Shown: positions 19,028 to 28,757, counted from the stretch's first letter. The stretch: DNA of 64,000 nt from Paracoccaceae bacterium (GCA_016124615.1 WGNF01000003.1:496001-560000); one strand, 5' to 3'. Numbers and translations: made by a program. Notes: generated by a model from the sequence alone, not told the origin.

Positions 19028-19052
19028 GGAAACGCTCCAGTGGAGCGTTTCC
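19028..19052 (+). terminator. Stem-loop terminator after phoB
   Basis: Inverted repeat GGAAACGCTC ... GAGCGTTTCC with a 5-base centre (CAGTG), 11 bases after the phoB stop. A second GC stem (19062-19080) follows. The two probably end phoR/phoU/phoB transcription and insulate the convergent xthA. Confidence 0.7.
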
Positions 19053-19179
19053 CCCGCGAACGCGCGGCCCGTGGCCGCGCCGGGGTGAGCTCTAGGGGCC
19101 GCGCCGCTGCGGAACGCGCCGGGGGTTTCACACCCCCGGACCCCCGCGGAGTATTTCTGTCAGAAAGAAACGGCGCGAG

Positions 19180-19959
19180 TCAGGCGTCCAGATCCACCCA
19201 GACCGGGACGTGATCCGAGGGCTTGTCGCCTGCGCGCACGGCCTTGTCGATGCCCGCATCCGTCATCAGGTCGGCGGCCTGCGGGCTGAGCAGGACATGG
19301 TCGATCCGGATGCCGTTGTTGCGATCCCAGGCGCCGGCCTGATAATCCCAGAAGGTGTAAAGGCCGGGCTGCGGCATCCGGGCACGGATCGCCTCGGTAT
19401 AGCCAAGGTTCAGGATGCGGCGGAAGGCGGCGCGGCTGTCGGGCAGGTAAAGCGCGTCCTGCAGCCATTGTTCAGGCTTGGCGGCATCCTCGGCCTGCGG
19501 GATCACGTTGTAGTCGCCCGCCATCACCACCGGCTCTTCGGTCGCCAGCAGGGTGGCGGCGCGGCTGCGCATCCGCTCCATCCAGGCCAGCTTGTAGTCG
19601 TATTTAGGGCCCGGCGCCGGGTTGCCGTTCGGCAGGTAGAGCCCGCAAAGCCGCACCGCGCGGCGGCCCACCACCGTCGCCTCGATCCAGCGCGCCTGTT
19701 CATCGGCCGCGTCGCCGGGCAGGCCGCGGGTCACATCCTCCAGCGGCAGCTTCGACAGGATCGCGACGCCGTTGAAGCCTTTCTGGCCGTGGGTTTCGAC
19801 GTTGTAGCCCAGGCTTTCCAGCGGCTCGCGCGGAAAGCCTTCATCGACGGACTTGATCTCTTGCAAGAGCGCCACATCGGGCTGCGCCTCGGCGAGCCAG
19901 GCGGTCAGCGCCTCGATCCGGGCCTTGACGCCGTTGATGTTGAATGTCGCGATTTTCAC
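19180..19959 (-). CDS. xthA: Exodeoxyribonuclease III
   Basis: AP endonuclease and 3'-5' exonuclease of base excision repair. 259 residues, the normal length. Motifs of the exonuclease III family: start MKIATFNINGVKARIEAL, metal glutamate in VALLQEIKSVDE, YLPNGNP, GDYNVIP, and the C-terminal catalytic SDHVPVWVDL. It is followed on the same strand (upstream in coordinates) by erpA in the opposite reading order, i.e. erpA lies 51 bases ahead of it. Confidence 0.95.
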   Translation of the reverse strand: MKIATFNINGVKARIEALTAWLAEAQPDVALLQEIKSVDEGFPREPLESLGYNVETHGQKGFNGVAILSKLPLEDVTRGLPGDAADEQARWIEATVVGRRAVRLCGLYLPNGNPAPGPKYDYKLAWMERMRSRAATLLATEEPVVMAGDYNVIPQAEDAAKPEQWLQDALYLPDSRAAFRRILNLGYTEAIRARMPQPGLYTFWDYQAGAWDRNNGIRIDHVLLSPQAADLMTDAGIDKAVRAGDKPSDHVPVWVDLDA

Positions 19960-20010
19960 CGGGCGATCCTCCAGCCGTCATCTAGCCGGGCGCGGTCGCC
20001 GCGCACAAGG

Positions 20011-20343
20011 TCAGATCGAGAACGAGGTGCCGCAGCCGCAGGACGAGGTCGCGTTGGGGTTGGCGATCACGAAGCGGGCGCCGATCAATTCGTCGGTGTA
20101 ATCGATCACCGCATTGGCGAGGAAGGGCAGCGATACGCTATCGACCACCACCTTCTGGCCGTTCTTTTCCAGCACCAGATCGTCGGGCAGGGCGTCATCG
20201 AGCTTGATGTCGTACTGAAAGCCCGAGCAACCGCCGCCTTCGACCGCGACGCGCAGGGCGCGGACCTCGCCCACCGCCTCGGCAATTTCGGCCAGCCGGG
20301 CAAAGGCGCGATCGGTGACTTTCGGGGGCAGCGTCAGGTCCAT
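20011..20343 (-). CDS. erpA: Iron-sulfur cluster insertion protein ErpA (A-type carrier)
   Basis: A-type carrier that delivers Fe-S clusters to apo-proteins. 110 residues with the three ligand cysteines expected for the HesB/IscA family: C39 in GGGCSGF and C102/C104 in SSCGCGTSFSI. The frame is open 12 codons further upstream (to 20379), but the start MDLTLPPKVTDRAF at 20343 matches the usual family length; neither start has a strong ribosome site. It is divergent from dgt. IscA is the alternative assignment. Confidence 0.85.
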   Translation of the reverse strand: MDLTLPPKVTDRAFARLAEIAEAVGEVRALRVAVEGGGCSGFQYDIKLDDALPDDLVLEKNGQKVVVDSVSLPFLANAVIDYTDELIGARFVIANPNATSSCGCGTSFSI

Positions 20344-20419
20344 CTGGAAAACCCGTATCCATTCCGTGACAATTCCCATATAGGCTTGCTTGAATACCGC
20401 GACAAGGACTGCCCTGCCG

Positions 20420-21565
20420 ATGCTTGCTCCCTATGCCTGCCATCCCGACCAGAGCCGGGGCAGGCTTTACCCGGAAAGTTATTCCACCTTCCGCTCGCCG
20501 TTTCAGCGCGACCGTGACCGGATCATCCATTCCTCGGCGTTCCGGCGGCTGAAGCACAAGACGCAGGTGTTTGTCGAACACGAGGGCGATTACTACCGCA
20601 CCCGGCTGACCCATACGATCGAGGTGGCGCAGGTGGCGCGCACCATCGCGGGCGTCCTGAACCTGAACACCGATCTGGCCGAGGCGGTGGCGCTGGCGCA
20701 TGATCTGGGCCACACCCCCTTCGGCCATACCGGCGAAGACGCGATGGAGCTGTTGATGCAGCCCTATGGCGGGTTCGATCACAACGCGCAGGCGCTGCGC
20801 ATCGTCACCAGTCTGGAACGGCACTATGCCGATTTCGACGGGCTGAACCTGACCTGGGAAACGCTGGAAGGCATCGCCAAGCACAACGGCCCGGTGTCAG
20901 TGCCCTATTCCTACGCGCTGGCCGAATGCAACGCGATGTTCGATCTGGAACTGCACACCCACGCCAGCGCCGAGGCGCAGGTGGCCGCCGTCGCCGATGA
21001 CGTCGCCTACAACCACCACGACCTGCACGACGGCCTGCGCTCGGGCCTGTTCACCGAGGCCGACCTGATGGAGCTGCCGGTCACCGGCGCCGCCTTTGCC
21101 GAGGTGGACCGGCTTTATCCGGGACTGGAGAAGATGCGGCGGCGGCACGAGGCGCTGCGACGGGTGTTCGGCGAGATGGTCGAGGATGTGATCGCCGTGG
21201 CGCAGCAGCGGCTGGAGGCGGCGCAGCCGCAAAGCCCCGAGGATATCCGCGCGATGGGCACCACGATCATCCGGTTTTCCAAGCGGCTCTATCAGGATCT
21301 GAAGGCGATCCGGTCGTTCCTTTATCACCGCATGTACCGCGCGCCCTCGGTGATGGTGGAACGGGCAAAGGTGACGCAGGTGGTCAACGACCTCTTCCCG
21401 CTGTTCCTGCATCACCCCGACCTGCTGCCCGCCGAATGGCAGGCCGACGTCGCCCGCGCCACCGACGAGACGCGTCTGGCCCGGGTGATCTGCGACTATG
21501 TCGCCGGGATGACCGACCGTTTCGCCATTCAGGAACATGAGCGGCTGATCGGGCCGTCGACCTGA
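20420..21565 (+). CDS. dgt: Deoxyguanosinetriphosphate triphosphohydrolase-like protein
   Basis: HD-superfamily dNTP triphosphohydrolase, expected to cleave dNTPs to deoxynucleosides and triphosphate. 381 residues from the ATG at 20420; a TTG at 20390 would add ten residues and cannot be excluded. Metal-binding HD motif [18 protein letters not shown], the upstream [11 protein letters not shown] and [15 protein letters not shown], and the later [14 protein letters not shown] are all present. Two tandem hairpins (21576-21619) follow the stop. Confidence 0.93.
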   Translation: MLAPYACHPDQSRGRLYPESYSTFRSPFQRDRDRIIHSSAFRRLKHKTQVFVEHEGDYYRTRLTHTIEVAQVARTIAGVLNLNTDLAEAVALAHDLGHTPFGHTGEDAMELLMQPYGGFDHNAQALRIVTSLERHYADFDGLNLTWETLEGIAKHNGPVSVPYSYALAECNAMFDLELHTHASAEAQVAAVADDVAYNHHDLHDGLRSGLFTEADLMELPVTGAAFAEVDRLYPGLEKMRRRHEALRRVFGEMVEDVIAVAQQRLEAAQPQSPEDIRAMGTTIIRFSKRLYQDLKAIRSFLYHRMYRAPSVMVERAKVTQVVNDLFPLFLHHPDLLPAEWQADVARATDETRLARVICDYVAGMTDRFAIQEHERLIGPST

Positions 21566-21575
21566 CGCCGCGGCA

Positions 21576-21619
21576 CGATTTTTCACTGAAAAATCGGATC
21601 GGATTTTCGCGGAAAATCC
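21576..21619. terminator. Tandem perfect hairpins between dgt and argS
   Basis: First hairpin CGATTTTTC-ACT-GAAAAATCG (9-base stem), four bases GATC, then GGATTTTC-GCG-GAAAATCC (8-base stem). It begins 11 bases after the dgt stop. The same architecture recurs at 60458-60500. Probably a terminator or RNA-stability element. Confidence 0.6.
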
Positions 21620-21689
21620 GGGATCTCCACACGCCGTTGACCTTGCGGGGCACCGTGGTAAACCCGGTCGCAATCAAGGACGGAACGCA

Positions 21690-23435
21690 ATGAACCTTTT
21701 CAACGATATCCGGGCGCTGGTGATCGGCAGTCTCGAGGCGATGGTGGCCGATGGCGCGCTGCCCGCGGGCCTCGACTTCGCCGCCGTCGCGGTGGAACCG
21801 CCGCGCGACGCCGCGCATGGCGACATGGCGACGAATGCCGCGATGGTGCTGGCCAAGCCTGCCGGAATGCAGCCCCGCGCGATCGCCGAGGCGCTGGCGG
21901 CGCGTCTCGCCGCCGACTCGCGCATCACGCTGGCCGAACCGGCGGGGCCGGGGTTTCTGAACCTGCGGCTGGCACCGGGCCTGTGGCAGGGGCTGGTGGC
22001 GCAGGTGATCGGCGCGGGCACGGCCTATGGCCGGTCCGATCTGGGGCAGGGGCTCAAGGTCAACGTCGAATTCGTCTCGGCCAACCCGACCGGGCCGATG
22101 CATGTGGGCCATGTGCGCGGCGCGGTGTTCGGCGACGCGCTGGCGCGGTTGCTGGATTTCTCGGGCCACAAGGTCACCCGGGAATATTATATCAACGACG
22201 GCGGCGCGCAGGTCGATGTGCTGGCGCGGTCCGCCTATGAGCGGTATCGCGAGGCGAACGGTCTCTCGCCCGAAATCCGCGAGGGGCTTTACCCCGGCGA
22301 CTACCTGATCCCGGTGGGCGAGGCGCTGAAGGCGAAATACGGCACCAGCCTGCTGGACAAGCCCGAAGCCGACTGGCTCGCCGATCTGCGCGAATTTTCC
22401 ACGCAGGCGATGATGGCGATGATCCGCGAGGATCTGGCGCTGCTGGGCGTGCATATGGACGTCTATTCCTCGGAAAAGGCGCTTTACGGCACCGGCAAGA
22501 TCGAGGCCGCGCTGGAAGAGCTGAAACGGCAGGGTCTGCTCTACAAGGGTGTGCTGGAGCCGCCGAAGGGCAAGACGCTGGACGATTGGGAGCCGCGCGA
22601 GCAGCTTCTGTTCCGGTCCACCGCGCATGGCGACGACGTGGACCGCCCGGTGCAGAAATCCGATGGCGGCTGGACCTATTTCGCGCCCGATATCGCCTAT
22701 CACTACGACAAGGTGCAGCGGGGCTTCGATGCGCTGATCGACATTCTGGGCGCCGACCACGGCGGCTATGTCAAGCGGATGAAAGCTGCGGTGGCGGCGC
22801 TCAGCGGCGGGCGCGTGCCGTTGGACATCAAGCTGATCCAACTGGTGAAGCTGTTCAAGAACGGCGAGCCGTTCAAGATGTCGAAGCGGGCAGGGACGTT
22901 CGTGACGCTGCGCGATGTGGTGGAACAGGCGGGCGCCGATGTGACCCGCTTTGTGATGCTGACCCGCAAGAACGACGCGGCACTGGATTTCGACTTTGCC
23001 AAGGTGCTGGAACAGTCGAAGGACAACCCGGTCTTTTACGTCCAGTACGCCCATGCCCGCGTCTGTTCGGTGCTGCGCCGCGCCGCCGACGCCGGTATTG
23101 CCATTGACGACGTGACCCTCGCCGCCGCCGATCTGGCCCGGCTGGATCACCCGGCCGAACTGGAACTGGCGCGCAAGATTGCCGAATGGCCGCGTCTGGT
23201 GGAAATCGCGGCGCGCGGCCATGAACCGCATCGGGTGGCCTTCTACCTTTACGAACTGGCCGCCGATCTGCATGGCCACTGGAACCGCGGCAACGACGAT
23301 ACCAGCCTGCGCTTTGTGCAAGAGGGGCAGGTCGAGACGTCACAGGCGAAAATCGCCCTTGCGAGAGCCGTGGCGGTTGTCATTTCCGCCGGTCTTGGTA
23401 TCCTTGGTGTGACACCGGTCGAAGAAATGCGCTGA
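21690..23435 (+). CDS. argS: Arginyl-tRNA synthetase
   Basis: Class I aminoacyl-tRNA synthetase that charges tRNA-Arg. 581 residues. HIGH-type motif in [19 protein letters not shown], the arginine-specific N-terminal Add-1 domain at residues 1-90, and the KMSK-like motif in [16 protein letters not shown]; the DALR anticodon-binding domain ends the protein. It heads a run of argS, SPOR protein, nagZ, scpA and scpB on the same strand. Confidence 0.97.
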   Translation: MNLFNDIRALVIGSLEAMVADGALPAGLDFAAVAVEPPRDAAHGDMATNAAMVLAKPAGMQPRAIAEALAARLAADSRITLAEPAGPGFLNLRLAPGLWQGLVAQVIGAGTAYGRSDLGQGLKVNVEFVSANPTGPMHVGHVRGAVFGDALARLLDFSGHKVTREYYINDGGAQVDVLARSAYERYREANGLSPEIREGLYPGDYLIPVGEALKAKYGTSLLDKPEADWLADLREFSTQAMMAMIREDLALLGVHMDVYSSEKALYGTGKIEAALEELKRQGLLYKGVLEPPKGKTLDDWEPREQLLFRSTAHGDDVDRPVQKSDGGWTYFAPDIAYHYDKVQRGFDALIDILGADHGGYVKRMKAAVAALSGGRVPLDIKLIQLVKLFKNGEPFKMSKRAGTFVTLRDVVEQAGADVTRFVMLTRKNDAALDFDFAKVLEQSKDNPVFYVQYAHARVCSVLRRAADAGIAIDDVTLAAADLARLDHPAELELARKIAEWPRLVEIAARGHEPHRVAFYLYELAADLHGHWNRGNDDTSLRFVQEGQVETSQAKIALARAVAVVISAGLGILGVTPVEEMR

Positions 23436-23507
23436 CCAAGGCGCGCCACCGGTTCACGCGAGCAGGATACCACGGGCGGAACAACCGTCCGGGCAGCGAG
23501 GCAGAAC

Positions 23508-24425
23508 ATGGCGGAAGCGAACTTCGAGGATTTCGGAGACGCTGCGCCCGCATTGCGTGCGGGGCAGACTCAGCGGTTGATCAACCTTGCGGGCGGGGCA
23601 ACATCGGTTGCGCTGATGCTGGGGCTGGCGGTCTGGGGCTATCGGCTGGCGATGCGCGACGTGAACGGCATCCCGGTCATCCACGCGATGGAAGGGCCGA
23701 TGCGGATGGCGCCCGAGGATCCGGGCGGGCAGATCGCCGACAACCTTGGCCTGACCGTGAACCGGGTCGCCGCCGACGCGCTTGGCCAGACGCCGACCGA
23801 CAAGCTGGTGCTGGCCCCCGGCCCGATTTCGCTGACCCCGCAAGACATTGCGCCCGCCGCACGAGTGGCCGCGACCCCGGCACCCGCTGTGGTGCCCGCC
23901 GCCGCGGCCGTCGCGACGCCTGCGCCGTTGGTGGATGCGCCTGCTACGCCCGCCCCCGCGCAAGCCAGCGCCAGCGTCGCGGCCCCGGCGCCAGAACCCG
24001 TGCCGGTTGTCGCTGCCGCTGCGCCTGACGCGCACGGCGCCCCGACAACTTCGCCCCGCCCGATGGCGCGGCCGAAGGCGCTGGCGGCCATGCCAGCCTC
24101 GGCCCCGGCTGCGGCGCCCAAGGTAGCGAAGGCGGCGGCCGTGCCCGACTCGGTCGACCCCGCGACCATCGTGGCGGGAACCCGGCTGGTGCAGCTGGGC
24201 GCCTTCGACTCGCCCGATGTGGCGACCTCGTCCTGGGCGCTTCTGAAGGCGCGGTTTGGCGATCTTCTGGCCGACAAGTCGCGGGTGGTGCAGAAGGCCA
24301 CCAGTGGCGGGCGCGATTTCTACCGGCTGCGCGCCTATGGCTTCAAGGACGACGCCGAGGCCCGCCGGTTCTGCGCCGCGCTCGACGCCGCCAATGCGCC
24401 CTGCGTGCCCGTGCTCGTGCGCTGA
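23508..24425 (+). CDS. SPOR domain-containing inner-membrane protein
   Basis: Cell-envelope protein of 305 residues. A single membrane span near residues 30-48 (NLAGGATSVALMLGLAVWG) is followed by a long Ala/Pro-rich periplasmic linker (about residues 115-215) and a C-terminal SPOR domain (about 225-303, RLVQLGAFDSPDVATSSW, FYRLRAYGFKDDAEARRFC). SPOR domains bind denuded glycan strands at the division septum, so a septal peptidoglycan role is likely. It shares one base with nagZ (TGATG), another peptidoglycan gene. Confidence 0.9.
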   Translation: MAEANFEDFGDAAPALRAGQTQRLINLAGGATSVALMLGLAVWGYRLAMRDVNGIPVIHAMEGPMRMAPEDPGGQIADNLGLTVNRVAADALGQTPTDKLVLAPGPISLTPQDIAPAARVAATPAPAVVPAAAAVATPAPLVDAPATPAPAQASASVAAPAPEPVPVVAAAAPDAHGAPTTSPRPMARPKALAAMPASAPAAAPKVAKAAAVPDSVDPATIVAGTRLVQLGAFDSPDVATSSWALLKARFGDLLADKSRVVQKATSGGRDFYRLRAYGFKDDAEARRFCAALDAANAPCVPVLVR

Positions 24426-25423
24426 TGGCGCCGGGTGCGACGATCCTTGGCTGCCTCGGGCCGGTGCTGTCGGCCGATGAGGCTGCATTTTTCCGGGCCG
24501 CCGACCCCTGGGGCTTCATCCTCTTCGCCCGCAATGTCGAGACGCCGGACCAGCTTGGCCGCCTGACGGCCGACCTGCGCGCCAGCGTCGGGCGCGACGC
24601 GCCGATCCTGGTGGATCAGGAGGGCGGGCGGGTGCAGCGCCTGCGCGCGCCGCACTGGCGCGAATGGCTGCCGCCGCGGGACCAGATGGCCCACGGCGGC
24701 GCGCGCGCGATGCACCCGCGGTCACGGCTGATGGCGGCCGAGTTGCGCGCGGTGGGGATCGACGCGAACTGCGCCCCCACGCTCGACATCGCGACGGCGG
24801 CGACGCATCCGTTCCTGCGCAACCGCTGCTATGGCACGACGCTGGCCGATGTGGTCGCGGCGGGCCGCGCGGTGGCCGACGGGCTGCTGGCGGGCGGCGT
24901 GTTGCCGGTGATGAAGCACATGCCGGGCCACGGCCGCGCCAGTGGCGACACCCATCTGGATCTGCCGACCGTCAGCACCGATCTTGAAACGCTGATGGCC
25001 AGCGACTTCGCCGCCTTCGCCGCGCTGAAGGATCTGCCGATGGCGATGACCGCGCATATCGTGTTTTCCGCGATCGACCCCGCCGCCCCGGCAACGCTGT
25101 CGCCGGTGATGATCCGGCTGATCCGGGAACGGATCGGCTTTGGCGGCCTGCTGATGACCGATGACCTGTCGATGCAGGCGCTGGCGGGCACGCTGGCCGA
25201 ACGTGCCGCCCGATCGGTTGCTGCGGGGTGCGACATCGTCCTGCACTGCAACGGCGAACCGGCCGAGATGGCCGAGGTGGTCGAAGCCTCCGGCCGCCTG
25301 ACGCCCGATGGGCAGGCGAGGGCCACCGCCGCGCTGGCCGCGCGCCATGCGCCCGACGCGGTTGACTTGGCCGCCCTCGCGGCCGAGTTTGACGCGGTAA
25401 CACGCGGGCAGGGCGATGGCTGA
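24425..25423 (+). CDS. nagZ: Beta-N-acetylhexosaminidase NagZ
   Basis: Cytoplasmic glycosidase of family GH3 that removes N-acetylglucosamine from anhydromuropeptides during cell-wall recycling. 332 residues. Motifs: PILVDQEGGRVQRL, the substrate-binding LPVMKHMPGHGRASGDTHLDLP with the catalytic histidine loop, and the nucleophile aspartate in LLMTDDLSMQAL. It is coupled to the SPOR gene and overlaps scpA by 8 bases. Confidence 0.95.
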   Translation: MAPGATILGCLGPVLSADEAAFFRAADPWGFILFARNVETPDQLGRLTADLRASVGRDAPILVDQEGGRVQRLRAPHWREWLPPRDQMAHGGARAMHPRSRLMAAELRAVGIDANCAPTLDIATAATHPFLRNRCYGTTLADVVAAGRAVADGLLAGGVLPVMKHMPGHGRASGDTHLDLPTVSTDLETLMASDFAAFAALKDLPMAMTAHIVFSAIDPAAPATLSPVMIRLIRERIGFGGLLMTDDLSMQALAGTLAERAARSVAAGCDIVLHCNGEPAEMAEVVEASGRLTPDGQARATAALAARHAPDAVDLAALAAEFDAVTRGQGDG

Positions 25424-26207
25424 GACCGACTGGGACAAGCCGGACGAAACGAGCGTCGAGGCGCGACTGGCGGCCGAGGCGCTGATCGTCGATGTCGAGG
25501 GCTACGAGGGGCCGCTCGACCTGCTCTTGACGCTGTCGCGCACCCAGAAGGTGGACCTGCGCCGCATTTCCGTGCTGCAACTGGCCGAGCAGTATCTCGC
25601 CTTCGTCGATCAGGCCAAAGTGCTGCGGATCGAACTGGCCGCCGACTATCTGGTGATGGCGGCCTGGCTCGCCTATCTGAAATCGCGCCTGCTGCTGCCG
25701 CCCGACCCGACCGATGCGGGGCCAAGCGCCGAAGACCTGGCCGCGCATCTGGCGTTCCAGCTGGAACGGCTGCAAGCCATGCGCGAGGCGGCGGCGCGGC
25801 TGATGGCGCGCGACCAGAAGGGGCGCGACTTCTTCGCCCGTGGCCTGCCCGAGGATGTGATGCGGCTGCGCCGCACGGTCTGGACGGCCTCGCTGCTGGA
25901 TCTGATGCAGGCCTACGCCCGGATCCGCACGAAAGACGATTTCCGGCCCTATGCGATGGACCGCGTCCATGTCTACACGATGGAACAGGCGCTGGAGCGG
26001 ATGCGCGGGCTGATCGGCTATGCCGGTGACTGGACCGATCTTGTCACCTACCTGCCCGAGGGGTGGGAGGCCGACCCGGCCCGCCGCCGGTCGGCCACGG
26101 CGGCGCATTTTGCGGCCTCGCTGGAACTGGCCAAGCGCGGCCAGATCGAGATGCGGCAGGGCGAGGCTTTCGCGCCAATCCAGATCAGGCGGAGGCCGGA
26201 CGCATGA
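25416..26207 (+). CDS. scpA: Segregation and condensation protein A
   Basis: Kleisin subunit of the bacterial SMC condensin complex, bridging SMC heads for chromosome segregation. 263 residues. The N-terminal kleisin segment EGYEGPLDLLLTLSRTQKVDL is diagnostic, followed by YLVMAAWLAYLKSRLLLP. The start lies inside the end of nagZ, and the stop overlaps scpB by 4 bases. Confidence 0.95.
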   Translation: MAETDWDKPDETSVEARLAAEALIVDVEGYEGPLDLLLTLSRTQKVDLRRISVLQLAEQYLAFVDQAKVLRIELAADYLVMAAWLAYLKSRLLLPPDPTDAGPSAEDLAAHLAFQLERLQAMREAAARLMARDQKGRDFFARGLPEDVMRLRRTVWTASLLDLMQAYARIRTKDDFRPYAMDRVHVYTMEQALERMRGLIGYAGDWTDLVTYLPEGWEADPARRRSATAAHFAASLELAKRGQIEMRQGEAFAPIQIRRRPDA

Positions 26208-26845
26208 ACGACGAGGCCGAACGCAGCCTGTTCGCCGCCCCGGTGATGGCCGAACAGGAACGCATGGTCGAGGCGATCCTGTTCGCCACCGCCGAACCGG
26301 TGACCGTTGCCGAACTGGTGTCGCGCCTGCCGCTGGGCTGCGACCCGGCCGAGGCGCTGGCGCACCTGCGCCGCCGCTATGAAGGGCGCGGGGTCAGGGT
26401 GGTGAAGGTCGGCGACGCCTGGGCCTTTCGCACCGCGCCGGACCTTGGCCACCTGATGCAGAAGGAAACGGTGGAAACCCGCAAGCTCAGCCGCGCGGCG
26501 ATCGAGACGCTGGCGATCATCGCCTATCACCAGCCCTGCACCCGCGCCGAGATCGAGGAAATCCGCGGCGTGGCGGTCAGCCGCGGCACCGTCGACCAGT
26601 TGCTGGAGATGGAGTGGATCCGCTTCGGCCGCCGCCGCATGACCCCCGGCCGCCCGATCACCTTCGTGGTGACCGAACCGTTCCTTGACCACTTCGGGCT
26701 CGAATCCGCGCGCGATCTGCCGGGGTTGAAGGAACTGCGGGCGGCGGGACTGCTGGATAACCGCGCGCTGCCGGGCGGGTTGACTGAACCCGACCCGGAC
26801 GAGGGCGAAGACGTCGCCGGGCAAAGCGAGCTTTTCGAGGATTGA
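26204..26845 (+). CDS. scpB: Segregation and condensation protein B
   Basis: Winged-helix partner of ScpA in the SMC complex. 213 residues. MVEAILFATAEPVTVAEL, LSRAAIETLAIIAYHQPCTRAEIEEIRG and the RPITFVVTEPFLDHFGL segment match the family. The ATG at 26204 overlaps the scpA stop; a frame open upstream lies inside scpA and is not used. Confidence 0.95.
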   Translation: MNDEAERSLFAAPVMAEQERMVEAILFATAEPVTVAELVSRLPLGCDPAEALAHLRRRYEGRGVRVVKVGDAWAFRTAPDLGHLMQKETVETRKLSRAAIETLAIIAYHQPCTRAEIEEIRGVAVSRGTVDQLLEMEWIRFGRRRMTPGRPITFVVTEPFLDHFGLESARDLPGLKELRAAGLLDNRALPGGLTEPDPDEGEDVAGQSELFED

Positions 26846-26856
26846 GGGAGGCGGCG

Positions 26857-27057
26857 ATGAACCTTGGCGCGTTGATCAACATGTTGGTGCGGCTGGTCTT
26901 TCGCTCGGCGCTCAATGCCGGGATTAAGACCGTCGCGCGGCCCGCCGACCCCGGCCGCCCCCTGACCCCCGAGGAACAGGCAAAGGCGCAGCAAGCCAGA
27001 CAGGCGGCCAAACGGGCGCGTCAGGCGATGCGGATCATCGGCCGCTTCGGGCGCTAG
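26857..27057 (+). CDS. Small conserved-looking hypothetical protein
   Basis: 66 residues, not recognised as a named family. The first half is hydrophobic with basic residues (MNLGALINMLVRLVFRSALN), the second half is a basic, Ala/Gln/Arg-rich probable helix (EEQAKAQQARQAAKRARQAM). A good ribosome site GGGAGGCGGCG precedes the ATG at 26857, 11 bases after scpB, so it belongs to that operon. It could associate with the membrane face. High-GC codon use is native. It ends one base before the convergent neighbour's stop. Confidence 0.7.
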   Translation: MNLGALINMLVRLVFRSALNAGIKTVARPADPGRPLTPEEQAKAQQARQAAKRARQAMRIIGRFGR

Positions 27058-27058
27058 G

Positions 27059-27496
27059 CTACTTCGCGAAGGTCGCGCCGAAGGCCGTCTGTTGCAGCGT
27101 CAGGATCGAGGCGGGCACGGCATCCAGCGCGAAGGTCGTGCTGCCGTCGGCATAGCCGGTATCGGTGCTGAAATGCCAATCGACGGTGACATAGCCGCCC
27201 GCCGGTTGCGGCTTGGCGTCCAGCGACAGCGCCGCCATCTGCTCTTTCACTGCCGCCGTCAGTTGCGCGCTCTCGTCCGGCGTGGCCTTGTGCGAGCCGC
27301 TTTTGGTGCCGTCCGGGCCGTCGATCTCGGTCTCGGCATTGCCGTCGGCGATGCTCAGGAACTGCGCCTTGACCGGATCCTCATCGGGAGAGTTCCAGAG
27401 GTAGACGCCGATGCTCATCGCCGTATCGGCCAGCACCGGGGCGGCCATCGGCAGGGTCAGAAGGGCGGCGGACAGCAGAACGACAGAGCGGCGCAT
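27059..27496 (-). CDS. Hypothetical secreted protein
   Basis: 145 residues with a clear signal peptide (MRRSVVLLSAALLTLPMAAPVLA, cleavage near residue 23-24) and so probably periplasmic. The mature part begins DTAMSIGVYLWNSPDEDP and ends with FALDAVPASILTLQQTAFG; no catalytic motif or family is recognised. The start at 27496 is preferred over one ten codons upstream because it gives the signal peptide. Convergent with the small scpB-linked gene. Confidence 0.7.
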   Translation of the reverse strand: MRRSVVLLSAALLTLPMAAPVLADTAMSIGVYLWNSPDEDPVKAQFLSIADGNAETEIDGPDGTKSGSHKATPDESAQLTAAVKEQMAALSLDAKPQPAGGYVTVDWHFSTDTGYADGSTTFALDAVPASILTLQQTAFGATFAK

Positions 27497-27590
27497 GATT
27501 CGGTTCCGGTGTGAAGGTCGCGCCATGTAGGGGGGCGAAGGCCGTGGCGCGCAAGGGGGAACGTGCCAAGAGGTGTTCTACGTTCGATCC

Positions 27591-28757
27591 TCAGAACGGC
27601 AGCTTTGGGAGCGCGGGGATAAATGCCACAAACACGTCGTACACAGCACGAATGGAGCCGGGGCGTGCAATTTCAGCAATTTGAGCCAGCCCAAACAAGT
27701 TTCCACCATTCGTGATAGCAAAGCCTAAAATTCGATAGAGTAGTCTCCCTATGAATATCCCCGAATGTTTAACACTTAGAAGGGCTCTCCGACGAATTGC
27801 GCTAACCTGCTGCGGATCATTTGTCTTATCTGAGAGTTCAAGCGTGTCCTTGATCTCTGCCTCTACATCCCAAAGTATCCCAATTATCCGGGTATCAATT
27901 TTCCCTTCGCCGACACCGGCGCGTTTATTGTGCCCATTGAGATCTCTGATTGCACTTGCGATCAGATCCGGGGCTTTTGCAAGAATTCCTTCGTCGGCGC
28001 TCGCTGTATCCACTTCTCGGGCCGCAACCAATGCCTCGCCGAAATACCGGCGCATTAACTCGTTGTGAGTATCAACAAAGTTGGCCAAGGAGTTTGTGTC
28101 CCAAATATTCAGGGCGGACACAATATCTTGCGAATTTAGGGCGTTCCGAATAATCTCGCCACGGGACTGTAAGAAACGAGGGTTAGGCGTCGCCGCGCGA
28201 CATTCTTCACTGTACGACCGCAAATATCTTGACAAATAGCGAGAGTTGATATTTGCCGCTTCTATATCCGGGATTATCTCAATTGCGGATCGGCTGAGGG
28301 AATCTAAAAGATTCCGTATGTCATCCAAACTTTGGTTCCTGAACAGCGCAAGATCTTCTGAAAACGGAATAGGCTCAATCGCCTTTGCACTATCGGCATA
28401 TCGAAAGTCAGTTTGAGCTGCGCGTAGAATTGTGCCGGACAGGTCGCGTTCCAACTTCAAAGCACGTTGCTCACGCGACTGGACCTGTGGGAGGTTGAGG
28501 CTTCGCGCAAGATCGCTAAATACGGATGTAAGCTGCACAATTGCCTTCGGATCTAGCGCGTTACGCAAGTCTTGATTCTCGATTGCGTTGATGACCCGCC
28601 AAATTGTTGCGGTTTGAGGGACGGTTTTTCCGTCCTCCCATCTTGTCAAGGTGGTTGGCCCTACACCCAGCAAGCGCGCCGCTTCGCTTCGATTTAACCC
28701 ATAGGCAAGCCTGAATTGCTTTAATTCAAAGCTGAATATCTCTCCAACCTTCGCCAT
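27591..28757 (-). CDS. HTH-domain protein of unknown function, compositionally foreign
   Basis: 388 residues. Residues about 15-48 form a helix-turn-helix resembling MqsA/Xre-type antitoxins (LNRSEAARLLGVGPTTLTRWEDG). The rest is not recognised: a mostly helical middle (about 60-300) rich in Asn, Ile and Ser, and a hydrophobic C-terminal 60 residues (FIGRLLYRILGFAITNGGN, VYDVFVAFIPALPKLPF) that might touch a membrane. Codons are far less GC-rich than all neighbours (many ATT, AAT, TTT), pointing to recent acquisition. A good ribosome site (AAGAGGGCTTC) and an AT-rich upstream region suggest it is expressed. It sits alone between native genes; no partner toxin, integrase or repeat is seen. Confidence 0.8.
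   Translation of the reverse strand: MAKVGEIFSFELKQFRLAYGLNRSEAARLLGVGPTTLTRWEDGKTVPQTATIWRVINAIENQDLRNALDPKAIVQLTSVFSDLARSLNLPQVQSREQRALKLERDLSGTILRAAQTDFRYADSAKAIEPIPFSEDLALFRNQSLDDIRNLLDSLSRSAIEIIPDIEAANINSRYLSRYLRSYSEECRAATPNPRFLQSRGEIIRNALNSQDIVSALNIWDTNSLANFVDTHNELMRRYFGEALVAAREVDTASADEGILAKAPDLIASAIRDLNGHNKRAGVGEGKIDTRIIGILWDVEAEIKDTLELSDKTNDPQQVSAIRRRALLSVKHSGIFIGRLLYRILGFAITNGGNLFGLAQIAEIARPGSIRAVYDVFVAFIPALPKLPF

Noticed and set aside
21384-23321. Long minus-strand frame opposite argS
   Set aside because: Antisense of a complete arginyl-tRNA synthetase; composition is His/Gln/Arg-rich and unlike a protein.
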